Positions 12,101-23,056 are shown, numbered from the stretch's first letter. The stretch is 64,000 bases of DNA from Anomaloglossus baeobatrachus (GCF_048569485.1 NW_027442237.1:62001-126000), one strand, 5' to 3'. Made by a program: numbers and translations. Notes: a model not told the origin generated them from the sequence alone.

Positions 12101-13936
12101 CCAACAGGAGGAATATATTGCAAACCAAAATCAGGCGTGCATGGTATGGTGTTGGTCAGACACCAGATTTGTAGCATAACTACGGTCAAAACAGAGAAAA
12201 TTTTGCAACATAGAAGCGGTTATATACAGGTTACAGGTATGTGTGCTCTATTATGGTTCTGCTTTTAACTTTATCTAGGAGGCCGCATGGCACATGAAAT
12301 ACAGAATGTAGAGTAGGACCCCCCTATTGAGATTTGCCGTGACGTTGGCAGGGGTGGCTCAAAAAATTGATCAATTATTTGCTAAAAATCTCATTTTTTT
12401 ATTGTAGTACAGTTGGAATAAATCTGTGAATTTTCACTTTTTATATGATGCATGCCAATTTCAGATCGTGCTGGCTCCCCTCTCTCTCTGTTTGGTCGTA
12501 GTTATGCTACAAATTCTGGTGGCCGGTCACCACCATGCCATGCACGCCTGATTTTGGTTTGCTATGTATTCCTCCTGTTGGTAGCTGTTCAGATTCAGTT
12601 ACCTCACCCCTTTCCACAGGCAATGCTAATTAAGCACCATCTTGGATCTGGTCCGCCTTTATCAATGGTTGCTGTTTGGCACTGGGAGGATCAGTTCTGA
12701 TATAGTCCTGGTATGGTGTAGAGCTTGCTCCACATGCTGGGACCTGGGCTGGTCTCTATCCACAAGTGCCTTTTTTGCAACATAGAAGCGGTTATATACA
12801 GGTTACAGGTATGTGTGCTCTATTATGGTTCTGCTTTTAACTTTATCTAGGAGGCCGCATGGCACATGAAATACAGAATGTAGAGTAGGACCCCCCTATT
12901 GAGATTTGCCGTGACGTTGGCAGGGGTGGCTCAAAAAATTGATCAATTATTTGCTAAAAATCTCATTTTTTTTATTGTAGTACAGTTGGAATAAATCTGT
13001 GAATTTTCACTTTTTATATGATGCATGCCAATTTCAGATCGTGCTGGCTCCCCTCTCTCTCTGTTTGGTCGTAGTTATGCTACAAATTCTGGTGGCCGGT
13101 CACCACCATGCCATGCACGCCTGATTTTGGTTTGCTATGTATTCCTCCTGTTGGTAGCTGTTCAGATTCAGTTACCTCACCCCTTTCCACAGGCAATGCT
13201 AATTAAGCACCATCTTGGATCTGGTCCGCCTTTATCAATGGTTGCTGTTTGGCACTGGGAGGATCAGTTCTGATATAGTCCTGGTATGGTGTAGAGCTTG
13301 CTCCACATGCTGGGACCTGGGCTGGTCTCTATCCACAAGTGCCTTTTTTGCAACATAGAAGCGGTTATATACAGGTTACAGGTATGTGTGCTCTATTATG
13401 GTTCTGCTTTTAACTTTATCTAGGAGGCCGCATGGCACATGAAATACAGAATGTAGAGTAGGACCCCCCTATTGAGATTTGCCGTGACGTTGGCAGGGGT
13501 GGCTCAAAAAATTGATCAATTATTTGCTAAAAATCTCATTTTTTTATTGTAGTACAGTTGGAATAAATCTGTGAATTTTCACTTTTTATATGATGCATGC
13601 CAATTTCAGATCGTGCTGGCTCCCCTCTATCCTCTCAAAGGGGACCTCTATTATTGGCAAGGGTACAAAGGGGCTTCTAAAATGTGTCATAGGTGCAGTC
13701 AACTGGCATGTAGGACAGGACTGACAGTACTGAGTTACATCTCCCACCTGACCCAGCCAAAAGAAACGTTGCAGAATACGGTATTTTGTCTTTTCTCCAG
13801 CCAGGTGGCCCCCCCAAGGATGTTTATGTGCCAGGTCTAAAACCACCTGACGAAAAGATTTTGGTACCACTAGCTGTTCCACCACCACTCCTCGCATCTT
13901 TTCAATGTGGTACAGCATGCCCTGTTGCACTGCCAC
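9126..13936 (-). pseudogene. Gmr1-like integrase, split by a nested array (fossil)
   Basis: The zinc-binding N-terminal region is at 13936-13640, with the HPWGGHLAGEKT and CQSCPTCQL elements of an H-H-C-C module. The catalytic core follows on the other side of the insertion, with RIAMDLVSPI, an ILMDQGTPF segment and the YHPQTDGLVERFNKTLK stretch that carries the final acidic residue. The C-terminal part around 9365-9126 (FQPGERVLVLVPT) resembles the SH3-like tail of Ty3/Gypsy integrases. The 9873-13626 insertion lies between the zinc-binding and core regions and duplicates the 14 bases ctatcctctcaaag. Part of a broken element. Confidence 0.8.
9873..13626. mobile_element. Unclassified insertion: ~575-bp units in direct then inverted orientation
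   Basis: The 14-bp sequence ctatcctctcaaag flanks the insertion (9859-9872 and 13627-13640). Inside are four head-to-tail units starting at 9882, 10458, 11032 and 11630. Each begins ggggaaccagcac and ends with an A-rich run. At 12200/12201 the orientation flips in mid-unit, and about 2.5 inverted units of ~572 bp follow, ending with the complement of the same start motif (gtgctggctcccc). The outer ends are therefore inverted repeats of each other. Direct units are nearly identical to one another; the inverted ones form a second, more diverged subgroup. The unit has no long reading frame and I do not recognise its family. The long TSD and A-tracts suggest target-primed insertion more than cut-and-paste. 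Confidence 0.85.
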
Positions 13937-13946
13937 ATGTGGAAAC

Positions 13947-14595
13947 TCATTTTGAGCCCCTGGGTTTCCCTGGGTTTCCCTCAGAGACCTTCACATTTTC
14001 CCATGCCCTTGTTAAAGTAGGATCTTGGTGTTGAGCGGTCCCGAAATTATCACGGGCCACCTCAAGACCTGGCATCTCTATACCATCCTCTAGCGTGTCC
14101 GCCTCGCCTGCAAACACAGCCAGAGGAGAGTGTACAGATTCTGGAGCTACCCCTGTGCTGGGTCCCCCATCATCTTGCTCCAGTGGCTCAGGGGCAAGCC
14201 CCAGGGTATCGTTCACCAGTTTTTCTTCAACCGGGGTGTTCACGCAATTTTTAATGTTGCACAAGTCCCAGAATAAGGGAAAGTCTCTCCCCAGGATTAC
14301 ACTATGCAACATAGTCTTTACGATCACCGCCTGATGTCTTTTGGCCCCCAAGAGTGTGGCAAGAGTTACCCAGGCTGTGGGGTAGTTTTTTAGCCTCGCC
14401 ATGTATGGAACTAATGCCCACAGTTGAATCTGTTATTGCTCCAGGGTCCACCAAGCTAGCATGTACCAAGGTTACTTGACTGTCAGAGTCTAAGATGGCA
14501 TTCACACTATAGCCGTTGACCTCAATGCAACACACATGTTTTTCATTTCCCGTGAGGATCTCCACAGCACAGACTAAACATATAATGACAGACAC
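13947..14595 (-). pseudogene. Gmr1-like protease and linker region (fossil)
   Basis: The segment near 14540-14400 contains VNAILDSDSQVTLVHASLV, which resembles a retropepsin active-site stretch (hydrophobic-DSG-like-S-x-V-T/S). It is followed by I-LGRDFPLFWDL, like the downstream I-LG-R/D-F/W helix of Gypsy proteases. After that comes an acidic linker leading into the integrase zinc-binding region. It lies between gag and integrase, the expected place for this group. Part of a broken element. Confidence 0.6.
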
Positions 14596-14737
14596 CTTGT
14601 AGTGTTACAGTCCATCGGCTCTGTAGTTAATGGGCAGTTAGCAGCTACGTGGCTGAGCCCACGACATCACCAACACTGAATAGGCCCTTGTTTCCCAGTT
14701 GGGGACCTCAGTCTGGGCCTGTTGAGTTGCTGAGAAA

Positions 14738-15688
14738 TTACACCGCTAACATAGTCCTTTGTGGACCTGCTACCCCTAGTTGCAACATTCTCTTCTTTTG
14801 AAAAGGAGTAGTTTTAGCAGGACTTTCAGGCGATTTCCTAGAACCCCAGCAAAGCGAAAGCATCCCCTGGAGTAGGCTTTCAGAAGTGCTGTAACGCTCG
14901 ACCATTTTCACCAACTGGTCAGCGCTAGTTGGGTCACCCTGTCCGACCCACCTTTGGATCTTAGCCGGTAAGGATCGCAGGTACTTGTCTAGGACAACAC
15001 GTTCCACCATCTGTGTGGGCGCCAAAGTTTCTGGTTGCAGCCATTTATTCACCAGATGGATGAGGTCATGCATTTGTGAACGAGCTGGGTGATGTGCCAC
15101 AAAAGTCCATAGATGTACCCTCTGTGCCCGTACATATGTGTTTACTCCCAGCCTTGCCAGGATTTCACCTTTTAGTTTAATATAGTCCATAGCATCAGCT
15201 CCACTTAGATCATAATATGCTTTTTGCGGATCTCCGATCAGGAATGGAGCGACCACTTCAGCCCATTTGTCCACCGGTAGGCGCTCACGTTCTGCAATAC
15301 GTTCAAACACTGCCAGACATGCTTCCACATCATCATCAGTAGTCATTTTAAGTAAAGTCTTTTGTACGGCTTTCTGCGCACTGGCAGAGCCTTGTGCACA
15401 GTCCTCCGCGTCTCGCGGCTGCCGAACCAAGGACTTTTTTATTGCATTTAACTGCTCTTGTTGCATTTGGTGCTGCTACTCCAGCGCCTTCTGGAGGTAA
15501 GTATTGGTCTGTTGTTGGTTAATTTTGGCCTGCACCAACTGATTCAGCAGCTCCTCCATATTGCTGGTCTCTTGGCTCTTCAGCAGCACAGGAGCTTTCA
15601 GCCAGGACATTAACAAGAGCCAATGCCCATAGAATGGTTTATCTGTAGTTACAGTCCAATAGCCACTAATGCCCGCATTCTCCACCAT
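14738..15688 (-). pseudogene. Gmr1-like gag with SCAN-like capsid region (fossil)
   Basis: The capsid-type region encodes a run of helices with the hallmarks of the SCAN fold: a segment reading FERIAERERLPVDKWA, a segment around WLQPETLAPTQMVERVVLDK, and a following LRSLPAKIQRWV. These match the R-x-WL-x-PE...LVLEQFL...LP-x-x-x-QxWV pattern of vertebrate SCAN domains. The SCAN domain is known to derive from the capsid of Gmr1-like gag. In the element it would form the particle shell. It sits just inside the 5' LTR and before protease. Part of a broken element. Confidence 0.75.
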
Positions 15689-15689
15689 T

Positions 15690-16346
15690 TGTGAGACAGG
15701 GGATATAGCTCAGCTGGGATCTTTGCTTTGGTCCAAGAAAGTGGCTATGGATTCATAGATGACAGCGGCAGACTGGCAGGTTCCATACAGATACGGCCAC
15801 TGCAATGTTTTATTGTGTACACTTATCTCTCAGTGTTACACATGCAAAAACAGGAAAATAAATGTTTAAGGCCGTCTGGCCACTAACTAACAACAGAATG
15901 GTAACTACAAAATAAACCTATGTAACAAACAAAACAGTATTCTCTTACTGTGTCGGTTCCTCAGCACAGCAAGCGGAGGTATGGAGTCTCAGCACCAGCA
16001 GCCATGAGCCTGTACTGCTCTCCTCAGCAGTCTCCTTGTTCTGAATGCCTCCTGATTATTTCAGCTGATCCAGTGAGGAATCAAAACCTGGATTGAATGT
16101 GGAGAAGGGAGCAACCAGTCCCACTGCCATTCCTACTGATTAGTCCAGGAAAAACCGAAACCAAAATTACACTGAAATAAACAGGCTTCAGTGACTAACT
16201 TATTGCTGAGCCAGATATAACTTTCCGAGCTTTTCCCAGCCCATTTGCATGGGCTGACTGCTCCACAGTCAGTACATGGAGACATATGAAATGAACCGAT
16301 GGGAAACATACCTGTTCTCTAGTACTTCTCCCCTCGGTATCTCACA
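15690..16346 (-). repeat. 5' LTR of the Gmr1-like element
   Basis: This is the partner of the LTR at 480-1135, with the same termini and nearly the same length. It lies directly upstream (minus sense) of the gag region. The outer flank is an AT-repeat, so a target-site duplication cannot be read with confidence. Confidence 0.85.
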
Positions 16347-16384
16347 ATCTATATATATATCTATATATATATATATATATATAT

Positions 16385-17375
16385 AGTTCCGGAATTGCGT
16401 CAGTGCAGACCTTCATTGGACCTGTGGGCTGACTAATAAAGTGTGCTTGTGCATTCAAAATTCATCGGTATGGACCTGCATGTTCACAAATGCTGGTATC
16501 CGCATCATTAATTATTATTATTATTATTTATTATTATAGCGCCATTTATTCCATGGTGCTTTACAAGTGAGAGAGGGTATTTGTACAACAATCATTAACA
16601 GTACAAGACAGACTGGTATAGGAGGAGAGAGGACCCTGCCCGCGAGGGCTCACAGTCTACAGGGAATGGGTGATGGTACAATAGGTGAGGACAGAGCTGG
16701 TTGCGCAGTGGTGTACTGGACTGAGGGCTATTGTAGGTTGTAGGCTTGTTGGAAGAGGTACGTCTTGAGGTTCCTCTTGAAGCTTTCCACGGTAGTGGAG
16801 AGTCTGATGTGCTGAGGTAGAGCGTTCCAGAGTATGGGGGATGCACGGGAGAAATCTTGTACGCGATTGTGGGAAGAGGAGATAAGAGAGGAGCAGAGAA
16901 GGAGATCTTGTAAGGATCTGAGGTTGCGTGCAGGTAGGTACCGGGAGACTAGGTCACAGAAGTAGGGAGGAGACCGGTTGTGCATGGCTTTGTATGTCAT
17001 GGTTAATGTTTTGAACTGAAGTCGTTGGGCGATGGGAAGCCAGTGAAGGGATTGGCAGAGTGGCGAGGCTGGGGAGTAGCGAGGGGAGAGGTGGATTAAG
17101 CGGGCCGCAGAGTTTAGGATAAATTGGAGGGGTGCAAGAGTGTTGGAAGGGAGGCCAATAAATTAATGGGACCATACCCAAGGACTCAACACTTGAATCT
17201 CACATATAATAGTGAGAAAATGATAGTAAAATTTTGTAGTAAATATTATATCTCATCACTATAGAAACAGGACTAAATGCAGATCTATGTACTAACAGCC
17301 ATTATAAGACCACTCAGGTAACTCAGGTTCAAAACATCAAACGTAAATGCCAAATCCTCTCAATCGTTATATATC
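16385..17375 (-). repeat. Dispersed repeat, possibly a PLE 3' end, interrupted by a LINE
   Basis: The segments 16385-16512 and 17162-17285 match, in reverse orientation, the continuous stretch near 49.1-49.35 kb. Shared landmarks include agttccggaattgcg next to a (TA)n run and the aaacaggactaaatg end. Matching ends around 17285; beyond that I see only low-similarity sequence. The (TA)n border resembles the borders of PLE A. No reading frame is recognisable. Confidence 0.5.
16513..17161 (-). mobile_element. LINE 3' end (L2/CR1-like), 5'-truncated
   Basis: The minus strand encodes the last ~90 residues of a LINE reverse-transcriptase ORF. It begins MTYKAMHNRSPPYF and ends with an FKRNLKTYLFQQAY segment of the kind that closes L2/CR1-type ORF2 proteins. 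A short 3' UTR follows, then an (ATT)n tail at 16513-16540, matching the microsatellite tails of these LINEs. A short duplication attaat (16507-16512 and 17162-17167) flanks it. It is 5'-truncated and not autonomous. Confidence 0.7.
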
Positions 17376-18111
17376 TGTCACGCTCCCCGGGTCCTCACCC
17401 CCGCTCCCCGGCTCACCTGCCACGCTGCCCGCTCCTCAGCCCCCGGATTCCGTCCGTCCCAGGCCCCCTGGTCCCCGATCCCGGCGCCCGACGGCTTCCC
17501 AGGACCTGGCCGGCTCTCCTGCGTCCTCCTCTCAGCCTCCTTCCCTGGCTTCTGGCACCCGGGCGGCGCGCATGCGCGTTAGGGCGCGCGCGCGGTCACT
17601 GACCCTTTCTTAAAGGGCCAGCGTCCACTAACAGGAAATGAGGTTGAACAGGTACTGGGTATAAAAGGGGTTATTGTCCAAGGGGGCGGGGCCTGATCTT
17701 CGTGTTCCCTGAGCTAGGAGTCAGGTCTCCTGGTGTTTATGTGCCTGTACTCACCTATCTCTCTTTGTAGAGCCGTACCTGCCTCGCCATCCAGTCAGCC
17801 GTATCCTGAACCCCGCACCCTGTCCGTCTGCCATCTGACAGTCCGTACCATCTCGGATCCCTGCGGTGACACGTCATCTCGCTCCTGAGGTTCCGGACCC
17901 CGCCTGATATCATCTCGGCTTCCGAACCTGAGCTACGTCACCAGGACTACCATCTGTGACTCCGTGGTCCCAGGGACTCCTCCGCTGTCTTCACTTGCAC
18001 GGACTGTTCTGCTGCCCATCAGTGCTTCAGCTGCCGGACTCCCTACCACCATCTTCGAGTTCGGTCCAGTGGATCCACCTCCTGGGTCTGCCCGACCGCC
18101 CAGCCGTGACA
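17376..18111 (+). repeat. 5' LTR of the chromovirus
   Basis: It contains a TATA-type motif (gggtataaaagg, around 17660) preceded by GC-rich sequence, the expected promoter layout of an LTR. It appears identical to 22321-23056. Confidence 0.92.
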
Positions 18112-18124
18112 GTAAGATCAGGCC

Positions 18125-19069
18125 ATGGATCCCGCTGCAGCACTAGCGGCCTTGCAAGAGGAACTCCAACGTCAGCATGAAGTCCAGACCCGCATGTTGC
18201 AATTTATGACCTCCGTGGACACCCGCCTGTACACGTTACAAGCATCAATGACGCCTGCGGCACCCAGGTCCCCAGCTAGGCAAGCCATGGCTCCCGCACC
18301 AGTGGCAGCCTCTTCAGATGCTTCCCGTCTCCGTTTGGCGTCACCACCTCGTTATGCTGGAGATCCCAAGACCTGCAGGGGCTTCATAAACCAGTGTTCC
18401 CTTCATTTCACGCAGCTGCCACATCTGTTCGCCTCTGACCAAGCCAAGGTCGCCTTTATAATGTCTCATCTGGAGGGCGAGGCGCTGGCGTGGATGAACC
18501 CCTTGTGGGAGAAGGAGGACCCCATGACCAAGAACCTTCAAGAGTTCCTGCAGGCCTTTCGCAGCACCTTCGACGAGCCGGGACGCGCCTCTGCGTCTGC
18601 TTCATCCCTCCTCCGCCTACGTCAAGGAACACTGACGGTGGGCCAATATGCCATCCGTTTCCGTACTTTGGCTTCTGAACTCGGGTGGAATAATGAGGCC
18701 CTGACAGCCGCCTTCTGGGAAGGACTCTCGAGTCGCATCAAGGATGAGTTGGCGGGTCGTGACGTGCCCTCCACCCTAGATGCCCTGATTGCCCTAGCCA
18801 CTCGAGTGGACATTCGTTTCCAGGAACGCTCCAAAGAGCTGTATCGTGAGAGACGTGCAGTACGGCACTCCCCTCCTCCACAGAAGTCCTCTGTGCCTCA
18901 CTCATCAACGGCTGGGATTCCTGTCCACGAGCCCATGCAGGTTGACCGAGTACGACAGTCTGACCAACGTAGAGCAGAGCGGCTCGCCAAAGGCCTCTGC
19001 TTTTACTGCGGAGAGGGCACTCATCTCTTACGCTCCTGTCCAGAAAGGCCGGGAAACTCCAAAGCCTAG
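18125..19069 (+). CDS. gag: Chromovirus gag
   Basis: This 314-residue open frame begins just downstream of the 5' LTR. The N-terminal coiled segment (residues 5-45) is followed by a retrotransposon gag/capsid domain (about 75-215) with FINQCSLHFTQLPHLF and a following EGEALAWMNPLW motif. A basic region and a zinc knuckle CFYCGEGTHLLRSC (near the C-terminus, C-x2-C-x4-H-x4-C) complete it. It is the structural protein that packages the element's RNA in cytoplasmic particles. Pol follows directly. Vertebrate relatives of this element are known to use read-through or frameshifting between the two. Confidence 0.9.
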   Translation: MDPAAALAALQEELQRQHEVQTRMLQFMTSVDTRLYTLQASMTPAAPRSPARQAMAPAPVAASSDASRLRLASPPRYAGDPKTCRGFINQCSLHFTQLPHLFASDQAKVAFIMSHLEGEALAWMNPLWEKEDPMTKNLQEFLQAFRSTFDEPGRASASASSLLRLRQGTLTVGQYAIRFRTLASELGWNNEALTAAFWEGLSSRIKDELAGRDVPSTLDALIALATRVDIRFQERSKELYRERRAVRHSPPPQKSSVPHSSTAGIPVHEPMQVDRVRQSDQRRAERLAKGLCFYCGEGTHLLRSCPERPGNSKA

Positions 19070-19071
19070 GG

Positions 19072-22000
19072 TTGGTAGGAGAGGCCACCCTAGGTGCTGG
19101 GACTCTCTCAGACCCAGTTATGTGGACGGTACAAGTGTCAACAGGAGAGACGCGCTTCACGGCTGAGGCATACCTCGACTCCGGAGCAGCAGGCAATTTT
19201 ATCCAGCAGGCCACGGTGGACAAGTACCAGCTGCCTGTTACTCCACTCGATAAGCCCCTAGTGATTGCCTCGGTGGATGGGAGACCCCTCTCTGATACCA
19301 TCTCCTGGATCACCAAGCTGGTGGAATTGCGTATAGGTGCTCTGCACACCGAGAACATCGCTCTCTACGTCCTTCCACACATGTCCCATCAAATCCTGCT
19401 GGGACTTCCTTGGTTGCGGACACACGAACCATCGGTCAGCTGGGGTACTGGCGAAATCACTCGTTGGGGCTCTGCCTGTCATGAGAGATGTCTAAAGTCC
19501 CTACAACCAATCCGACGTCCCCCGGCTCCAGAGAACCTACCGGAACTGCCCTCGGCCTATTGGTCCTTCGCGGACGTTTTTGACAAGAAGGAGTCTGAGG
19601 TACTTCCGCCACACCGTCCCTACGATTGCGCCATCGACCTGCTCCCAGGAACAACACCACCTCGAGGACGGATATATCCGTTGTCTCCAGCTGAAACCAG
19701 GGCCATGTCCACATACATCACGGAAAGCCTGGCAAAGGGATTCATCCGGAGATCCTCCTCTCCTGCGGGAGCAGGCTTCTTCTTCGTTAAGAAGAAAGAG
19801 GGTGACCTTCGCCCATGCATTGACTACCGGGGCTTGAATCAGATCACCATAAAAAACAAGTACCCCCTACCGCTCATCCCCGAATTGTTCGACCGGCTCA
19901 GAGGAGCCCGTGTGTTCACCAAACTGGATCTTCGGGGTGCCTACAACCTAGTTCGTATCCGCTCTGGGGACGAATGGAAGACCGCATTTAATACTCGCGA
20001 CGGGCACTACGAATACTGCGTGATGCCCTTCGGTCTGTGTAACGCTCCTGCCGTATTCCAAGAACTGGTGAACGACATTTTCCGGGACCTCCTCTACCTC
20101 TGTGTAGTAGTGTATCTGGATGACATCCTTGTCTTCTCTCCGGACCTCCAGACCCACAGAGAGAACGTAAAGCTGGTTCTACAAAGACTGAGAGAGAATC
20201 GTCTCTACGCCAAATATGAGAAGTGCGTCTTTGAGCAGTCTTCTCTCCCTTTCCTGGGATGCATCATCTCGGGTACTGGGTTGCAGATGGATCCAAAGAA
20301 GGTCTCCTCCATACTCAACTGGCCTCCTCCTTCTGGACTGAAGGCAATCCAACGGTTCCTGGGATTCGCCAACTACTACCGCCAGTTTATCCCGCACTTC
20401 TCCGCCCTGACTGCTCCTCTCTCCGCTTTGACCAAAAAGGAGGCTAAACCAAAGGACTGGTCACCTGCGGCCGACGCCGCGTTTTGCTCTTTGAAGCGAG
20501 CTTTCGCCTCCTCTCCTGTACTCCACCGACCGGAGTTAAACCGCCAGTTCACCTTGGAGGTGGATGCCTCCTCCTCAGGAGCCGGAGCAGTGCTCATGCA
20601 AAAATCCTCCTCCGGGAAGATGGTGACTTGCGGTTTCTTTTCTAAGAGCTTCTCAGCACCTGAACGGAATTACACCATCGGTGACCGAGAATTATTGGCG
20701 GTCAAACTAGCTCTGGAGGAGTGGCGCTACCTCCTGGAAGGAGCAGTGTACCCCGTGACCATCTACACGGACCACAAGAACCTGGAATACCTGCGGTCCG
20801 CTCAGCGACTGAACCCACGGCAAGCCAGGTGGTCCTTATTCTTTGCCAGGTTTGACTTCCAGCTCCACTTCCGACCCGCGGACAAGAATGTACGCGCCGA
20901 TGCCTTGTCTAGGTCCCTCATGCCCATGGAGCAGGAGGAAGAGACTACCCAACCTATCATCCCTCCTAGCAAGATTGTTCCGGTGGCTCCCGTTACTCTG
21001 GCCCAAATACCACCTGGGAAGACCTATGTCTCGGAGACCGACAGGCTAAAAGTGTTACACTGGGGTCATGCCTCAAAAACAGCCGGCCATGCAGGCCAGA
21101 AGAGAACATGGGGTGCGATTGTACGCCATTACTGGTGGCCATCCCTTCGCACTGACGTCGCCGCCTTTGTCTCTGCCTGCTCCTCTTGTGCCAGGAACAA
21201 GACGCCCAAACACCTGCCCTATGGCCGTCTTCTGCCTCTACCGATACCCTCAGTTCCGTGGCAACACATAGCTATGGACTTTATTACGGACTTGCCGTTG
21301 TCATCCGGACACACAGTCATATGGGTCGTGGTGGATCGGTTCTCTAAAATGGCCCATTTCGTCCCTATGGCTGGACTGCCCTCTGCTCAGGAACTCGCGG
21401 ACGCCTATATACAACACATCTTCCGCTTGCATGGCTTTCCATTACACATCGTATCAGACAGAGGAACTCAGTTCACTTCCCGCTTCTGGAGGGCTCTCTG
21501 TAACCATCTGGGAGTGACTCTGGACTTTTCATCTGCATACCATCCTCAGTCTAATGGCCAGGTAGAGAGGGTCAATCAAATCTTGACCTCTTTCTTACAT
21601 CACTACGTCAATGCCCATCATGACGACTGGTCCGCCCTTCTACCTTGGGCTGAATTCTCCCACAACCACCACTTCAGTGAGTCGTCCTCCAGCTCTCCCT
21701 TCCATGTTGTTTACGGGCTTCAGCCTTCCATCCCATTGCCTGTATCCCCCTCTTCGGATGTCCCTGCTGCAGATACAGTAGCCCGTGACTTTGCAAACAT
21801 TTGGGACTCTGTCAAATCGTCCCTTGGGCGTGCTTCCCTGCGGATGAAAAGACACGCCGACAAGAGACGTCTGGACCCTCCGTGTTTCTCTCCTGGAGAC
21901 CTCGTCTGGCTTGCTTCCCAGTACGTCCGCCTGAAGATACCATCATACAAGCTGGGTCCTCGCTACATTGGGCCGTTTAAAGTCCTCAACAAGATCAATG

Positions 22001-22320
22001 AGGTTTCCTACAAACTACAGCTCCCGGCCACGATGAGGATACCCAACTCATTCCACGTCTCCCTGCTCAAGCCGGTTATCCTTGGTCCCTTCTCCGATGC
22101 TGCCGGTCCGGCCCCTCCACCTATTGCCGATGACGACATCTATGCGGTAAGGGATATCGTGGCCATGAAGACCGTACGAGGTCGGCAGTTCTTCCTGGTG
22201 GACTGGGAAGGGTATGGTCCTGAGGATAGGTCTTGGGAGCCCAGGGAGAACGTGGGCACTCCTCTGGTCTGTGCCTTCATGTCCCGGTTGCGGGGTGGGG
22301 GGCGTGGGGGGGGGGGGTAC
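19072..22320 (+). CDS. pol: Chromovirus pol polyprotein
   Basis: The long open frame includes an aspartic protease (DSGAAGNFIQ, about residue 35), reverse transcriptase (LRPCIDYRGLN, TKLDLRGAYN, YLDDILVFS near residue 347), RNase H (LEVDASSSGAGAVL) and integrase. Integrase shows the zinc-binding segment ending CSSCARNK, AMDFITDLP, VSDRGTQFTS and YHPQSNGQVERVN. At the C-terminus is a chromodomain (about residues 1024-1061) with FLVDWEGYGPEDRSWEP. The chromodomain is thought to steer integration by reading histone marks. Domain order is the standard Gypsy order, unlike the Gmr1-like element. The frame stays open into the 3' LTR (to 22527). Confidence 0.92.
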
Positions 22321-23056
22321 TGTCACGCTCCCCGGGTCCTCACCCCCGCTCCCCGGCTCACCTGCCACGCTGCCCGCTCCTCAGCCCCCGGATTCCGTCC
22401 GTCCCAGGCCCCCTGGTCCCCGATCCCGGCGCCCGACGGCTTCCCAGGACCTGGCCGGCTCTCCTGCGTCCTCCTCTCAGCCTCCTTCCCTGGCTTCTGG
22501 CACCCGGGCGGCGCGCATGCGCGTTAGGGCGCGCGCGCGGTCACTGACCCTTTCTTAAAGGGCCAGCGTCCACTAACAGGAAATGAGGTTGAACAGGTAC
22601 TGGGTATAAAAGGGGTTATTGTCCAAGGGGGCGGGGCCTGATCTTCGTGTTCCCTGAGCTAGGAGTCAGGTCTCCTGGTGTTTATGTGCCTGTACTCACC
22701 TATCTCTCTTTGTAGAGCCGTACCTGCCTCGCCATCCAGTCAGCCGTATCCTGAACCCCGCACCCTGTCCGTCTGCCATCTGACAGTCCGTACCATCTCG
22801 GATCCCTGCGGTGACACGTCATCTCGCTCCTGAGGTTCCGGACCCCGCCTGATATCATCTCGGCTTCCGAACCTGAGCTACGTCACCAGGACTACCATCT
22901 GTGACTCCGTGGTCCCAGGGACTCCTCCGCTGTCTTCACTTGCACGGACTGTTCTGCTGCCCATCAGTGCTTCAGCTGCCGGACTCCCTACCACCATCTT
23001 CGAGTTCGGTCCAGTGGATCCACCTCCTGGGTCTGCCCGACCGCCCAGCCGTGACA
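22321..23056 (+). repeat. 3' LTR of the chromovirus
   Basis: It appears identical to the 5' LTR. The G-rich run immediately before it (about 22296-22317) fits a polypurine tract. Confidence 0.92.

Larger units (their letters stand above)
480..16346 (-). mobile_element. Gmr1-like Ty3/Gypsy LTR retroelement (fossil) with nested insertions
   Basis: Two ~656-bp LTRs (480-1135 and 15690-16346) with TGTGAG...CTCACA ends bracket a minus-strand retroelement. From its 5' end the parts are: SCAN-like gag (about 15688-14738), protease and linker (14595-13947), integrase zinc-binding part (13936-13640), integrase core and C-terminal part (9858-9126), reverse transcriptase (8756-7883) and RNase H (7974-7783 and 1339-1136). 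Integrase therefore precedes RT. That order is known from the Gmr1 group of deuterostome Ty3/Gypsy elements and is the reverse of ordinary Gypsy elements. Two foreign elements sit inside: an hAT transposon in RNase H and a 3.75-kb repeat array in integrase. The copy is broken, with several breaks besides the two insertions. The LTRs differ at a modest number of sites, so it is clearly older than the chromovirus at 17376. Confidence 0.85.
17376..23056 (+). mobile_element. Ty3/Gypsy chromovirus (Sushi-like), looks whole and very young
   Basis: Two 736-bp LTRs (17376-18111 and 22321-23056), TGTCAC...GTGACA, bracket gag and pol, with a 5-bp TSD atatc at 17371-17375 and 23057-23061. By eye the LTRs are identical over their whole length, which places insertion very recently; the copy could still be polymorphic. 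Parts: gag (18125-19069), then pol with protease, RT, RNase H, integrase and a C-terminal chromodomain. The chromodomain and sequence style match vertebrate chromoviruses of the Sushi type. Base composition (GC-rich LTRs) differs sharply from the AT-rich neighbours. The element looks whole. Confidence 0.93.

Noticed and set aside
10094-13273. Repeated 60-85-residue frames in the 575-bp units
   Set aside because: They recur only because the unit recurs, change frame with small indels, and have no recognisable domain.
17347-17613. GC-rich frames in the region before gag
   Set aside because: They lie in the chromovirus LTR and recur identically in the other LTR; no protein feature.
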